Assembly: GCF_017353415.1 (NCBI RefSeq)
Contig: NZ_JAFMPX010000037.1
Coordinates: 1-35,284 of the forward strand
Length of the DNA stretch: 35,284 nt
Origin: Arthrobacter sp. E3
GTDB taxonomy: Bacteria; Actinomycetota; Actinomycetes; Actinomycetales; Micrococcaceae
Reading direction: 5' to 3'
The translations under genes were made by a program, and so were the position numbers. The notes below the pieces were generated by a model. That model was not told the origin of the DNA. It did not search any database and worked only from the letters and a program-made list of their open reading frames with translations. Positions 14,947-23,415 of the stretch are shown here, one piece after another. How positions within the stretch are numbered: the first letter of the stretch is position 1; the number at the start of each line of letters is the position of its first letter.

Positions 14947-16518
14947 AACCATCGCCCATCCAACAGCCCGCTCTCCGCAGCTAATCCCCGAAACACGTCC
15001 GACGTAGATGTTCTGGTGGTGGGGGCGGGCCCCACTGGACTGACCGCGGCTTGCGAAGCCCTGCGCCTCGGCCTGAGCGTGCGAATCATCGACCACAAAC
15101 CTGGCCGCTCAACGCACTCCAAAGCACTTGTCACGCATGCGCGCACCATGGAAGTCTTCGCGGTCATGGGGGTCGCCGACGCCATGCTCGCCAAGGGAGT
15201 CCCGTTTGCGGCCCTGAATGTGTACGCCGGTTCCGCCCGCCAAGCGACCCGTGTGGACCTGCTCGGGCTGCCCTGGGGAGACACCGCCTACCCGTATTGG
15301 CTCTCCATTCCGCAGGACGCCACTGAACAAGTCTTGGAAGACCACCTCAGCTATCTTGGGGGTGCAGTGGAATGGGGGACGTCTCTTGACCAACTGCGCG
15401 AGACGGACCGTGGCATCGAGGCCTTGATGCAGGGTGAAGGTGACAGCGAAAAGATCACGTCACGCTGGCTGGTTGGCTGTGACGGAGGGCGCAGCCGAGT
15501 TCGTGACCAAGTTGGGCTCCGGCTTCAACGCCGTGATGCCGGGGCAACGTTTGTCCTCGCGGACGTCAAAAGCGCCTTGCCGATTCCCCAAGACGAAGGT
15601 CGCGTGCACCTGGACCCGGATGGCCTGCTGCTTGTGGTTCCGATGCCGGAAGTGGACCGGTGGCGCATCATCGCCCACGTACCCACTCAAGCCAAAGGAA
15701 CACGTCTGCGCATCGACGCAGGCTTTTTGGATGACTTGATTCGTCAGCGCACGGGCTTGGAATTTGGAAGCCATGATGTGACGTGGACGTCGCAGTTCAA
15801 TCTAAGCCACGGATTGGTTGACCACTACCGCAAGGGCAGTGTCTTTCTGGCAGGCGATGCAGCCCACGTCCACAGCCCGGTCGGAGGACAGGGCCTCAAC
15901 GCCGGAGTCCAGGATGCGCACAACTTGATCTGGAAGCTCTCCATGGTGGACCTCATGGCTTCCCCCGAGGCGGCGGAGGAGCTTCTGGACAGCTATGAAC
16001 AGGAGCGGCGGCCTACGGCCAGAAGCATGGTCAACGGCGTTGCCCGGGTAACTGCGGCACTGACCACCCGACGCAGTTCAATCCGCCGTGTTGTTGGGCG
16101 TCTCTCACCCTGGATCTTGAGGCGCCCAGCCGTTCAGGCAAAACTTGGGCGCACAGCCGGGATGCTTGAACTGGCCTACTCGAGCGGTTCCTTGTCATCC
16201 GCAAAAGGTGCCGGCCAACGATTGAGCAATCCACGGTTGCCTGGGGGCGGGCGCCTCTACGGCGAACTACCCTCGACCGGCTGGTGCTGGGTTGTGTGGG
16301 GGAGAGCTGGAGAAACCAGGCCTGACGTTGACGCTGCGTGTTGGCGCGGCATGCCAGTTGTGTTCCTCGTCTTCGAGATCCAGGGCACTGTAGTGACCGA
16401 TATTTCACCGGACAACCGTGTACTGCTTATCCGCCCCGACCGCTATGTTGCAGGCAGTGGAAGCACCCCGGAGGCCATTGGCCACCACGGCTCCATCCTT
16501 GAGACTCTCCGAATATGA
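14944..16518 (+). CDS. FAD-dependent aromatic-type monooxygenase
   Basis: A 524-aa group A flavoprotein monooxygenase of the p-hydroxybenzoate hydroxylase type, expected to insert one oxygen into an aromatic or polyketide/antibiotic substrate using NAD(P)H. The Rossmann motif VVGAGPTG lies at residues 26-33, the DG motif appears as LVGCDGGRSRVRDQVG, and the second FAD motif GDAAHVHSPVGGQGLNAG starts near 304, followed by DAHNLIWK. The C-terminal ~110 residues match the thioredoxin-like extension of the PgaE/MhpA/rifampicin-monooxygenase subgroup. An in-frame ATG at 14914 lies inside the operator and is rejected as start. The divergent TetR gene implies induction by a toxic or nutrient aromatic; which one cannot be told. 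Confidence 0.87.
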   Translation: MNHRPSNSPLSAANPRNTSDVDVLVVGAGPTGLTAACEALRLGLSVRIIDHKPGRSTHSKALVTHARTMEVFAVMGVADAMLAKGVPFAALNVYAGSARQATRVDLLGLPWGDTAYPYWLSIPQDATEQVLEDHLSYLGGAVEWGTSLDQLRETDRGIEALMQGEGDSEKITSRWLVGCDGGRSRVRDQVGLRLQRRDAGATFVLADVKSALPIPQDEGRVHLDPDGLLLVVPMPEVDRWRIIAHVPTQAKGTRLRIDAGFLDDLIRQRTGLEFGSHDVTWTSQFNLSHGLVDHYRKGSVFLAGDAAHVHSPVGGQGLNAGVQDAHNLIWKLSMVDLMASPEAAEELLDSYEQERRPTARSMVNGVARVTAALTTRRSSIRRVVGRLSPWILRRPAVQAKLGRTAGMLELAYSSGSLSSAKGAGQRLSNPRLPGGGRLYGELPSTGWCWVVWGRAGETRPDVDAACWRGMPVVFLVFEIQGTVVTDISPDNRVLLIRPDRYVAGSGSTPEAIGHHGSILETLRI

Positions 16519-16619
16519 AATCCCGGGACAGCTCAACCGCAGAGTGAAGCAACGAAGCATCGGAAACGAGGTCCCAAGGCGCCCTTGGTAAACTGCGGTC
16601 AACGAACCAAGGAGTGAAG

Positions 16620-17039
16620 ATGCTTGAACGATCCGGTGACCATGATTTTGACTATCAGCTTCACGAGGGCTCGCCGGTGCGTGTCCAATGGCATTTTTAT
16701 GGCCAATCGGAGCTGCCGGTCGCGGTGCAAACCTGGGAACTACCGCCGGGCGGATTCGAGGGCATGCATGCACACACCGAGAAAGATCTTGCGCTGGAGG
16801 AAATCTACATCGTTCTCGAAGGTTCCGGGTGCATGCGTGTCGATGACGAGACGTTCAACATTGCCACCGGAGATTCGGTCCTGGCCCGTGTGGGGACGTC
16901 TCATGATCTGCGCAACACGGGAGACGGGCCACTGAAAATGCTTGTCGTCTGGGGAACCCCAGGGGAAGCGGACTATTCAAGCTTTGGCTCAGCCAAGCAG
17001 GCAAAGGCTGTACGGGCCCAAGCCGCTCCCGCAGACTAG
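16620..17039 (+). CDS. Single-domain cupin protein
   Basis: A 139-aa small cupin. Motif 1 is seen as GGFEGMHAHTEKDLALEE with the two metal histidines and a following glutamate, and motif 2 as GDSVLARVGTSHDLRN with the third histidine. Such proteins can be metal-dependent dioxygenases, isomerases or simple sensors; function is not resolved. AAGGAG at 16609-16614 places the ATG at 16620; a GTG at 16614 overlaps that site and is less likely. It lies 101 nt after the monooxygenase gene on the same strand and may be co-transcribed with it. Confidence 0.82.
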   Translation: MLERSGDHDFDYQLHEGSPVRVQWHFYGQSELPVAVQTWELPPGGFEGMHAHTEKDLALEEIYIVLEGSGCMRVDDETFNIATGDSVLARVGTSHDLRNTGDGPLKMLVVWGTPGEADYSSFGSAKQAKAVRAQAAPAD

Positions 17040-17054
17040 AGTCTTCAGGCGAGG

Positions 17055-18068
17055 TCATGGGTTTGTTGGTGATATGGGTGCTGGCGCCACCTGCGTGGTG
17101 CCAGCACCGGTTGCCACCGCCGCACGGCGGTGATGGCGCAGGACGCGCCAGAGCACGATGATCCCGATCAGGGCAGTGACCGCCATGGCGCTGATATAAA
17201 GAACGGTCGCCAAGTTTTCAGCGCTGCTCGCCACCGTTGATGAGATGAATCCAAACTCAGATTGCTGGTGGGTGGCCCCGGTGAGCCACAGTGCCAGCAT
17301 GGCGGCGAGTCCGTCCGAGGAATCCCAGAGCGCATGCAGCAACGACACGCCCACGAAGGCGGCCAGGATGCCGAAGCTCAGGCGAAAATGGGTCCGGCCC
17401 CGTGCTGCGCCAAAGATGGCAGCGCCCAGGATGGCGGTCCACAAGACGTGGCCAACCGGGGCCAGAATGGCACGCACAATCTCGGTTTGAAGGAGTGTCA
17501 CCAAGTCGATTCCATGTGCGGTGATGGCGGCGTTGAACGCATAGCCGGCCGATTCGAACGCTGCGAAACCGGCACCCACCGTCGCGCCGAGCAGGGCGCC
17601 CTGGCTGGCAGTCTTGGGCATCACCCGCCAACCGATGATGATCAACAGCAGGCCTTTGACAAATTCTTCAATGAAGCCAACACCGAGATAGGAGAGAAGG
17701 CTTGGCGCTAAATCAGCCTCCAGTAAGGAGGCGCCAAGCACTCCGCAGATGCCGCCGATGAAGAAAGCGATGATCACCTGGAGGGTGCTGATATTGCCGG
17801 CGATGCGTTCGAGCACGAAAAGCATGACGCAAAACGGGACCAGAAAGCTGCCCAGCAGGATCAGGGTAGGTATGAGGTTGCTGTTCAGTGTGATCACCGT
17901 GACGGCAACCGTCGCCACCCAGAGGGCGAGCCCGGCAAGGAGGGTCTTCCACCACCAGCCGTGGTGATCGTGCCGCCGGTGGTGCGTGCCGCCGTCGTAC
18001 TTAACCTCGTGGTGCGTGGCACTGACGGCTGCCTGCGCCAACGGTTGGCGGGAAATGGGTTCGTCCAT
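17055..18068 (-). CDS. PrsW-family intramembrane metalloprotease
   Basis: A 337-aa polytopic membrane protein with the PrsW motifs in order: E134-E135-x-x-K138 (FIEEFVKG), F168xxxE172, a conserved H207 (APVGHVLWT) and H245xxxD249 (HALWD). About eight to ten hydrophobic segments follow a His-rich cytoplasmic-looking N-terminus (HHRRHDHHG, residues 29-37). Family members cleave membrane-embedded anti-sigma factors or related substrates; none is encoded nearby, so the target is unknown. The ATG follows GAGGA with a suitable gap. It converges on the cupin gene with 15 nt between stops. Confidence 0.87.
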   Translation of the reverse strand: MDEPISRQPLAQAAVSATHHEVKYDGGTHHRRHDHHGWWWKTLLAGLALWVATVAVTVITLNSNLIPTLILLGSFLVPFCVMLFVLERIAGNISTLQVIIAFFIGGICGVLGASLLEADLAPSLLSYLGVGFIEEFVKGLLLIIIGWRVMPKTASQGALLGATVGAGFAAFESAGYAFNAAITAHGIDLVTLLQTEIVRAILAPVGHVLWTAILGAAIFGAARGRTHFRLSFGILAAFVGVSLLHALWDSSDGLAAMLALWLTGATHQQSEFGFISSTVASSAENLATVLYISAMAVTALIGIIVLWRVLRHHRRAAVATGAGTTQVAPAPISPTNP

Positions 18069-18163
18069 TGTAGTTGTCCTCGGGAACGCCGTGCACGGAA
18101 ACGTCTGGGAACTCAGTAGTGTGCATCACGGTACGCGGACGGCAATGGAGCGTCAACGGCGGG

Positions 18164-19441
18164 CTAGTCGAAGAATTCCTTGCCATAGTAGCTTCCTGCC
18201 GCCGGCAGCCCGCCGGGGACCGCAAAGACGGCCGAGCCCACATGGCGGATGTATTCGTTGAGCCTGTCCGAAGTCCCCAACTTGCGCTGTAACGCCACGA
18301 ACTGCTCCGGGTTCTTTTGGAAACACAGGAACATCAGCCCCGCATCCAGCCGCCCCACCGAGTCAAGACCGTCGGTGAAGTTGTAGCCGCGGCGCAGGAT
18401 CTTGGTGCCGCCATTGTTCTCATGTGCCACCAGGGCGATGTGTGAATCAGCTGGAATGATGGGGGAGTCGGCAGTCATGGCATGGAAGTTGGGCACGTCG
18501 TGCTCCTTCTCCCCGGACAGTGGCGCGCCCTCCTTCTTAGTGCGGCCAAAGATGCTCTGTTGGTCGCCAATGGTGTCCTCGTCCCAGGTCTCCACGAGCA
18601 TGTGGATTTTGCGGGCCACCAGGTAGCTGCCGCCCACCATCCACGGCTGCCCGGCTTCCGTCCCAACCCATACCTGTTCGGTCAGTTCCTCCGGGGTGGT
18701 GATGTTGCGCGTGCCGTCCTTGAACCCCATGAGGTTGCGCGGGGTACTCTGGTTCGCTCCGGCGGAGGCGCGGCCAAATCCCAGCACGGTCCACTTGGTG
18801 GTGACGGACGTCCGGGCCATGCGGGCCAGGTTGCGCACTGCATGGTAGGCCACCTGCGGGTCATTCGAGCAGGCCTGAATACACAGGTCACCGCCGGTAA
18901 ACGCCGGGTTCAGCGACTCCCCGGCCATGGCGGGCAGATCGGCAAAATCCACCGGCTTGAACTTCTCCAGGCCAAAGCGGGAATCAAACAGCGAAGGCCC
19001 AAAGCCGAGGGTCAAGGTCAGCCCTTGGGACCCCATGTCCGTCGCCTCGCCCGTGTCCACGGGAATGCCGTGTTCACGTGCAGGCTCCACCTTGCCCACC
19101 GGGTTCCCGGCCATCAGCTCAGCCATGGCGGCCGACCACTTTGCCAGCACGAGCTGCAATTCGGTAGCCGTTGTTGCGCTCACGTCAAAGGCTGTGAACA
19201 CGAGGTGGTCCTGTGGGGGAGTCTCGATTCCACTTTGGTGTTCCCCGTAAAAGGGGTAGCTCAGGTGCTCACGCTGTGCCGCGCGTTCGACGTCGGACAG
19301 GGCCGGCGGTGCCGCGGCGGCAGCCAGCGCCGCGCCTCCTGCCGCACCGAGGGCCAGCCCGCCTGCCCCGGCAACGGCTGCGGATCGGCTGAAGAACTTC
19401 CGGCGCGAAACGCCGGGCTGAGAGGCCGGAGTTGTGCTCAT
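18164..19441 (-). CDS. efeB: Deferrochelatase/DyP-type peroxidase EfeB
   Basis: A 425-aa periplasm/cell-surface haem peroxidase, last gene of the efeUOB operon. The twin-arginine signal SRRKFF (residues 12-17) precedes an Ala/Gly-rich hydrophobic stretch. The DyP motif GxxDG is present as GFKDGTRN, and the probable haem-ligand histidine lies in IALVAHENN with the conserved arginine in ILRRGYNF. Known EfeB proteins oxidise ferrous iron or release iron from haem. Its ATG directly abuts the efeO stop codon, and AAGGTGG within the end of efeO acts as ribosome-binding site, so translation is coupled. Confidence 0.93.
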   Translation of the reverse strand: MSTTPASQPGVSRRKFFSRSAAVAGAGGLALGAAGGAALAAAAAPPALSDVERAAQREHLSYPFYGEHQSGIETPPQDHLVFTAFDVSATTATELQLVLAKWSAAMAELMAGNPVGKVEPAREHGIPVDTGEATDMGSQGLTLTLGFGPSLFDSRFGLEKFKPVDFADLPAMAGESLNPAFTGGDLCIQACSNDPQVAYHAVRNLARMARTSVTTKWTVLGFGRASAGANQSTPRNLMGFKDGTRNITTPEELTEQVWVGTEAGQPWMVGGSYLVARKIHMLVETWDEDTIGDQQSIFGRTKKEGAPLSGEKEHDVPNFHAMTADSPIIPADSHIALVAHENNGGTKILRRGYNFTDGLDSVGRLDAGLMFLCFQKNPEQFVALQRKLGTSDRLNEYIRHVGSAVFAVPGGLPAAGSYYGKEFFD

Positions 19442-20692
19442 TTAGACCGTTGCCACCTTTTCAGCAATTTTGGCCAAGGGGGCCTGCAGCGACTGGATCA
19501 AGGCGGTGAGCTTGGCTGCGTCGGTCTTTTTCAGCTCGTCCGTGTACGGCTTGAAACCGCCCAGAGCTGCAGGGTCCTTGTAGTCTGCAAGAGCGGTGGT
19601 GACGCTCTCGAACTGGGTGGAAATCTGCTCGGTCAACGTGCCGTCAATGTCTGCCAGCGCCGGCTTCAGATATTCAAAAGCCTGCTGCGAGCCTTCGATG
19701 TTGGCCGCAAAATCCACTAGGTCAAGCTTGGAATAGGCTTCCTCCTCGCCGGTGATCTTAGACGACTGCACTTCCTCCAGCAGTCCGCTGGCGCCGTTGG
19801 CCAGCTCTTCCGGCTGGTATGCGGCATCCTTCTCCAGCTCGGCCGTGCGTGTCTTAAGAATGCCCACATTCTTCACAATGCCAGCAGCCAGGGCCTTGGA
19901 TTTCTCCGTGATGGCCTTGGTTTCAAACAAGTCCTTTTCCAATGGGTGGAAGCCAGTCCATTCAGTTCCGGGCTCGACGTCGGCCACGCGCAGGTCCAGC
20001 GCCGGGTCAAGGTCGGGGAAGCTCTCGGCCACCGGCTCGATCCGCTCAAAGAACGGGCGGGCTTCGGCATAGGCTCTCTGGCTGGCCGGGACATCGCCGG
20101 AATCGACAGCCTGCTGCAGGGCTGCAACGGCCAACACGAGGGAATCCACCTGGCCTGAAACGTACTTGGCGTAGCCGTCGGTACCTTCCTTTAGCAGCGT
20201 CGCTACACCACTGCCGGAAGCTTCTGCTGCTGCGCCTGAGACGGTAAAGGACTTGTATTCGGTGGTGGCACCGGGGCAGTACAAGCGGTATTCCCCGCCC
20301 GTGAGAGTCACCGTAAAGCTGACGGCCTTCAGCCCAGGAATCACGTTTTCCCGCTCACCGAGAATGCGCTTGTCACTGAGCAGTTCCACTTCACTGACAC
20401 CGGAGGCGTCCTTGTTGGAAACGGTGAACGTGACAGGTCCGGCCGGTGCGGAGGAAAAGTCGGGGACGCACTGTTCCTCACCGTTGACCTTCTCGACGCT
20501 GACGACAATTTGTGCGGCACCGTTGCTGACAGGTGCGGCATCCCCGGCCGGGGCTGCGGCACTGCCGGAGACAGCGGTGCTTCCACACGCGGAAAGTGAG
20601 AGGGCCAGCACGGCGGTTCCCGTCAGGAACGCAGATCCCTTCAGGAAGGCAGGGGCTGTGGTGCGGGAAGTGCGGGGTGTAAGAGTCGGCAT
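19442..20692 (-). CDS. efeO: Iron-binding lipoprotein EfeO
   Basis: A 416-aa surface lipoprotein. The signal sequence ends in a lipobox (LSAC, Cys36). An N-terminal cupredoxin-like domain (~70-170) precedes a peptidase_M75 domain carrying the characteristic HxxE motif (HPLE) in GFHPLEKDLFE. In the Efe system EfeO binds iron and passes it to EfeU. The ATG at 20692 is chosen because AAAGGA lies 5-6 nt upstream; an in-frame ATG at 20752 would add 20 residues without a comparable site. It sits 92 bp after efeU and directly before efeB. Confidence 0.93.
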   Translation of the reverse strand: MPTLTPRTSRTTAPAFLKGSAFLTGTAVLALSLSACGSTAVSGSAAAPAGDAAPVSNGAAQIVVSVEKVNGEEQCVPDFSSAPAGPVTFTVSNKDASGVSEVELLSDKRILGERENVIPGLKAVSFTVTLTGGEYRLYCPGATTEYKSFTVSGAAAEASGSGVATLLKEGTDGYAKYVSGQVDSLVLAVAALQQAVDSGDVPASQRAYAEARPFFERIEPVAESFPDLDPALDLRVADVEPGTEWTGFHPLEKDLFETKAITEKSKALAAGIVKNVGILKTRTAELEKDAAYQPEELANGASGLLEEVQSSKITGEEEAYSKLDLVDFAANIEGSQQAFEYLKPALADIDGTLTEQISTQFESVTTALADYKDPAALGGFKPYTDELKKTDAAKLTALIQSLQAPLAKIAEKVATV

Positions 20693-20784
20693 GGGGATCC
20701 TTTGGGATGGTGTGGCTGACAAGTTTGTGGTGGGGCGAAAAGTGGCTGCCACTTGTGGCGGACACCGCTGAATGAATGGCTAGG

Positions 20785-22338
20785 TTATGGCGAGGGGGTG
20801 CAGAGTTGCCGGCGAGTGCGCCACGCGGCTGCGAAGAGCATGATGGCCGCGATGCCAAGCACTGCCGGTAGATATCTGGACCACAGCACGTTTTCTGCAG
20901 TGGCGGATTCAAAATCTGCCAGCTCAGCCACAGTGGCAGCCACGTGTTTGGCTGGAACGAGCCAGCCGCCGTCGCCCGCCACCACAATGGTGCGCGAGGT
21001 GCTCAGGCCGCCGCCGCTGAGCGTCAGTGTGGCGCCCTGGGTGTTGACGGCGTCAATGATGGAGCCGTTGGCGGCCCATACCGTGATGGCCCCCTTGTGG
21101 CTCCAGTCGGCCGCAAAAGGGCCCGGGTTGGTGGAGGAGCTGATGCCCACGGGCATGCGTCCGCCGTTGAGTTGGGCCAGCATGTCGGTGGAGACCTTGG
21201 CGGGTTCTTCGGTGGTGGCCGGAGATGCTTCTGCTGTGAAGACCTCGGTGGTGCGCCCTGCATGGGACTCGGTGCCGTGACTTTCTAGTGCATGACTTGT
21301 TTGTGTGCCGTCGGGGGATGTTAGAAGGAGAGTGGCCGCCTCCTCAGGGGCAAGCTGCGCACCAGAGGCAAACTGCAGCGAGCCAGCGGGCTCACCGGAA
21401 GCGGTAGTGACGGGCGTCCCGGCTGACTGCAAGGGAGTCGCTGGTATGGCCAAGGGTGCAGCGAATGCCAACACCAGGGCAGAACCGGCCAAAGCAGCAC
21501 CGACCCAAACCTGCACGCGCGGGAGGGTAAGTGCTGACGGACGCCAGCTGCTAGGCCACAGAATAAAGGCCAGCATGGGGATCAGATACAAAGCCCAGCC
21601 CAGCACTTCCACCAGACGTGGATCGTTGGGAATGCCGAAAACGCCGGTCAGGATCGCTGCTCGGGCGGTGCCGTTGGGTGCCAGCCAGGCAAGGTTCACG
21701 GTTGCGTCCTGGCCAATGTTGATCCACCCGGCTTCGTGGGCGGTGCGCAGCGACTTCATGACCAACCCTGCCGCAACGAACACGAGGAAGACCCCGGTGG
21801 CCTTGAAGAACTTGGCCAGGTTCAGTTTGATGGCACCACGGAAAAGCAGGAAACCAACACCCGTGGCAATAGCGAGGCCGAGCACAGCGCCTGTCCCTGC
21901 TGCCAGTGGGCTCAACGAGGATTGGAAGGCAGCCACCATGAAGACGGCCGTTTCAACGCCTTCACGCAAAACGGCAAGGAAAGCCATGCCGGCCAGTGCA
22001 AACACCGAGCCGGCCTTTAACGCGGAACCAGCGTGGGCTTCCAGCGTGGATTTCATGGAGCGTGAATTTTTGCTCATCCACAGGATCATGAACGTCACAA
22101 TGAGGACTGCGACTGCGCCAATGATGGTTTCCATGGCTTCCTGCTGCTGCTGGGGCAGGGCTGCCGAGACGAGTTCAAGCGTGATGCCGATGAGTGCGCT
22201 GATAAAAACAGCGGTACCAACCCCGAGCCACATGGGCTTCAGGGAGTGGCCGTTGCGGCGCAGGAATGCTGCAATCATGCCGACTATCAAGGCTGCCTCA
22301 AGGCCTTCACGCAGACCAATGACAAGTGTTGCCAGCAC
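20785..22338 (-). CDS. efeU: Ferrous/ferric iron permease EfeU with extracellular extension
   Basis: A 517-aa FTR1-family permease. The two iron-translocation motifs are REGLE (residues 10-14) and REGVE (125-129). Seven hydrophobic helices span about residues 1-290. Unlike the ~280-aa E. coli protein, it continues with a ~190-residue hydrophilic, probably extracellular domain and an eighth TM helix near 480-505 (LPAVLGIAAIMLFAAAW) with a basic end. The extension is known in actinobacterial homologues. The start is a GTG with GGGG upstream. First gene of the operon, preceded by an iron box. Confidence 0.92.
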   Translation of the reverse strand: MLATLVIGLREGLEAALIVGMIAAFLRRNGHSLKPMWLGVGTAVFISALIGITLELVSAALPQQQQEAMETIIGAVAVLIVTFMILWMSKNSRSMKSTLEAHAGSALKAGSVFALAGMAFLAVLREGVETAVFMVAAFQSSLSPLAAGTGAVLGLAIATGVGFLLFRGAIKLNLAKFFKATGVFLVFVAAGLVMKSLRTAHEAGWINIGQDATVNLAWLAPNGTARAAILTGVFGIPNDPRLVEVLGWALYLIPMLAFILWPSSWRPSALTLPRVQVWVGAALAGSALVLAFAAPLAIPATPLQSAGTPVTTASGEPAGSLQFASGAQLAPEEAATLLLTSPDGTQTSHALESHGTESHAGRTTEVFTAEASPATTEEPAKVSTDMLAQLNGGRMPVGISSSTNPGPFAADWSHKGAITVWAANGSIIDAVNTQGATLTLSGGGLSTSRTIVVAGDGGWLVPAKHVAATVAELADFESATAENVLWSRYLPAVLGIAAIMLFAAAWRTRRQLCTPSP

Positions 22339-22389
22339 CTAGTACCCCAGAGTTTCGTTGTTGCGTCAGCGTGAGGTGTGCCCCAAACC

Positions 22390-22408
22390 TTTGGCAAGGC
22401 TATCCTTA
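22390..22408 (-). promoter_or_regulatory. DtxR/IdeR-type iron box upstream of efeU
   Basis: TTTGGCAAGGCTATCCTTA matches the classical 19-bp DtxR/IdeR box TTAGGTTAGGCTAACCTAA at 14 of 19 positions, including the AGGCTA core. It lies about 50 bp upstream of the efeU start, where an iron-loaded repressor would block transcription of the whole operon. Confidence 0.68.
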
Positions 22409-22416
22409 GTGCAGCC

Positions 22417-22428
22417 AATTGCGCAATT
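22417..22428. promoter_or_regulatory. 12-bp palindrome next to the iron box
   Basis: AATTGCGCAATT is a perfect palindrome 8 bp beyond the iron box. It may be a second regulator site or part of the -35 region of the efeU promoter. Confidence 0.3.
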
Positions 22429-22442
22429 AGGCCAGTGAACTC

Positions 22443-22679
22443 TGCCCTATTGAGAAACTTTTCAGATTGTTGTTGACTTGCAGCTGATCCGCTGGATTCC
22501 TTCCAAGGAATACTTCAAGCCCGGTCGCAGGTGAGAACTCGAATGCAGCATGTCAGCGGCGTCGAGCCCAGCGCAAAAGGCAATCGATGCGCAAGAGCGT
22601 GCGCATACTTCATACATTCATTTCCACCGGCCGGTCTACTCCCGATCTTTCGGCACTCTGCCCCCATGAGGGAGGATAT
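22443..22679. other. Intergenic stretch, no gene seen
   Basis: Between the efe control region and the end of the histidine phosphatase gene I see no convincing coding sequence. It contains a 6-bp hairpin (ATGCGC at 22587-22592 with GCGCAT at 22601-22606) and the palindrome ACCGGCCGGT (22626-22635), either of which could help end the phosphatase transcript. Confidence 0.5.
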
Positions 22680-23357
22680 TTACCACATGTATTCGGGGGC
22701 ATCCAATACGGTGTCGGTAGGGTGAACCGGCGTCCACTGCGCGAAATTCTTTTCAAGTGCGTATTGCGTGCCGGTCCGCACCAGGGTCCGGACTTCGGCA
22801 TTATCGGGGTTGTTCAGCGATTCAAAATACTCCACGGACCAGTGGAACCAGCGCATGCAAAACAAACGCATGGTGAGTCCGTGCGTGACGAGGAGCGCGT
22901 TGGGCGCATAGTCGGGTTTCTGCCAGTGCCTGTGCAGGGTCTCCATGAAGGAAGAAACCCGGTCATAGACGTCCGAGCCGGATTCACCTTCGCGGAAGCG
23001 ATAAAAAAAGTGGCCGTAAGCGTTCCGGAGTTCCTTTTGATCCGCAATTTCCACGGGATTTTGAAAGTTTGCCCAGTCTTGTTCACGCAACCGGGGCTCC
23101 TCGATGGTCCGGTCCACAAGGTCGCCCAGATTCATGGCTTCGAGGGTTTGGTAGGCACGCAGATAAGGGGAAACGTAAACGCAGACCTTTCGCCCGTCCA
23201 ATTGCTGTTTGACTTCCTCCCCGGCGGCGGCAGCCTGGACTTTGCCGAGCTCCGTCAACGGGATTCGGTAGTCGGGAATCCTGTTGTATAGCGTCTGGTC
23301 AAGATTGGCAGCAGACTGTCCGTGGCGGATCATGATGATCTTTCCTGGCGCGCTCAT
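22680..23357 (-). CDS. Histidine phosphatase (phosphoglycerate mutase-like)
   Basis: A 225-aa cytoplasmic phosphatase-superfamily protein. The catalytic RHG motif is at residues 11-13 (MIRHGQSAAN); a second arginine lies in SPYLRAYQT, the acid residue region in REGESGSDVYDR, and the second catalytic histidine in VTHGLTMR. Members act on phosphorylated sugars, nucleotides or proteins; the substrate is not predictable. The ATG at 23357 is the natural family start, immediately before the first beta-strand. A longer frame to 23504 would overlap the divergent protease gene and is rejected. Confidence 0.86.
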   Translation of the reverse strand: MSAPGKIIMIRHGQSAANLDQTLYNRIPDYRIPLTELGKVQAAAAGEEVKQQLDGRKVCVYVSPYLRAYQTLEAMNLGDLVDRTIEEPRLREQDWANFQNPVEIADQKELRNAYGHFFYRFREGESGSDVYDRVSSFMETLHRHWQKPDYAPNALLVTHGLTMRLFCMRWFHWSVEYFESLNNPDNAEVRTLVRTGTQYALEKNFAQWTPVHPTDTVLDAPEYMW

Positions 23358-23415
23358 GCCACTGAGCTTAGGCCAGCGGCATACAAAATGTGCCCAAGGG
23401 CGGCATGATTGCGGT

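Noticed and set aside
18482-19720. 412-residue plus-strand open frame across efeB/efeO
   Set aside because: It runs antisense to two clearly recognisable iron-uptake genes and has no family features.
21305-22342. 345-residue plus-strand open frame opposite efeU
   Set aside because: Antisense shadow of a TM-rich protein; no family motifs and no start signals.
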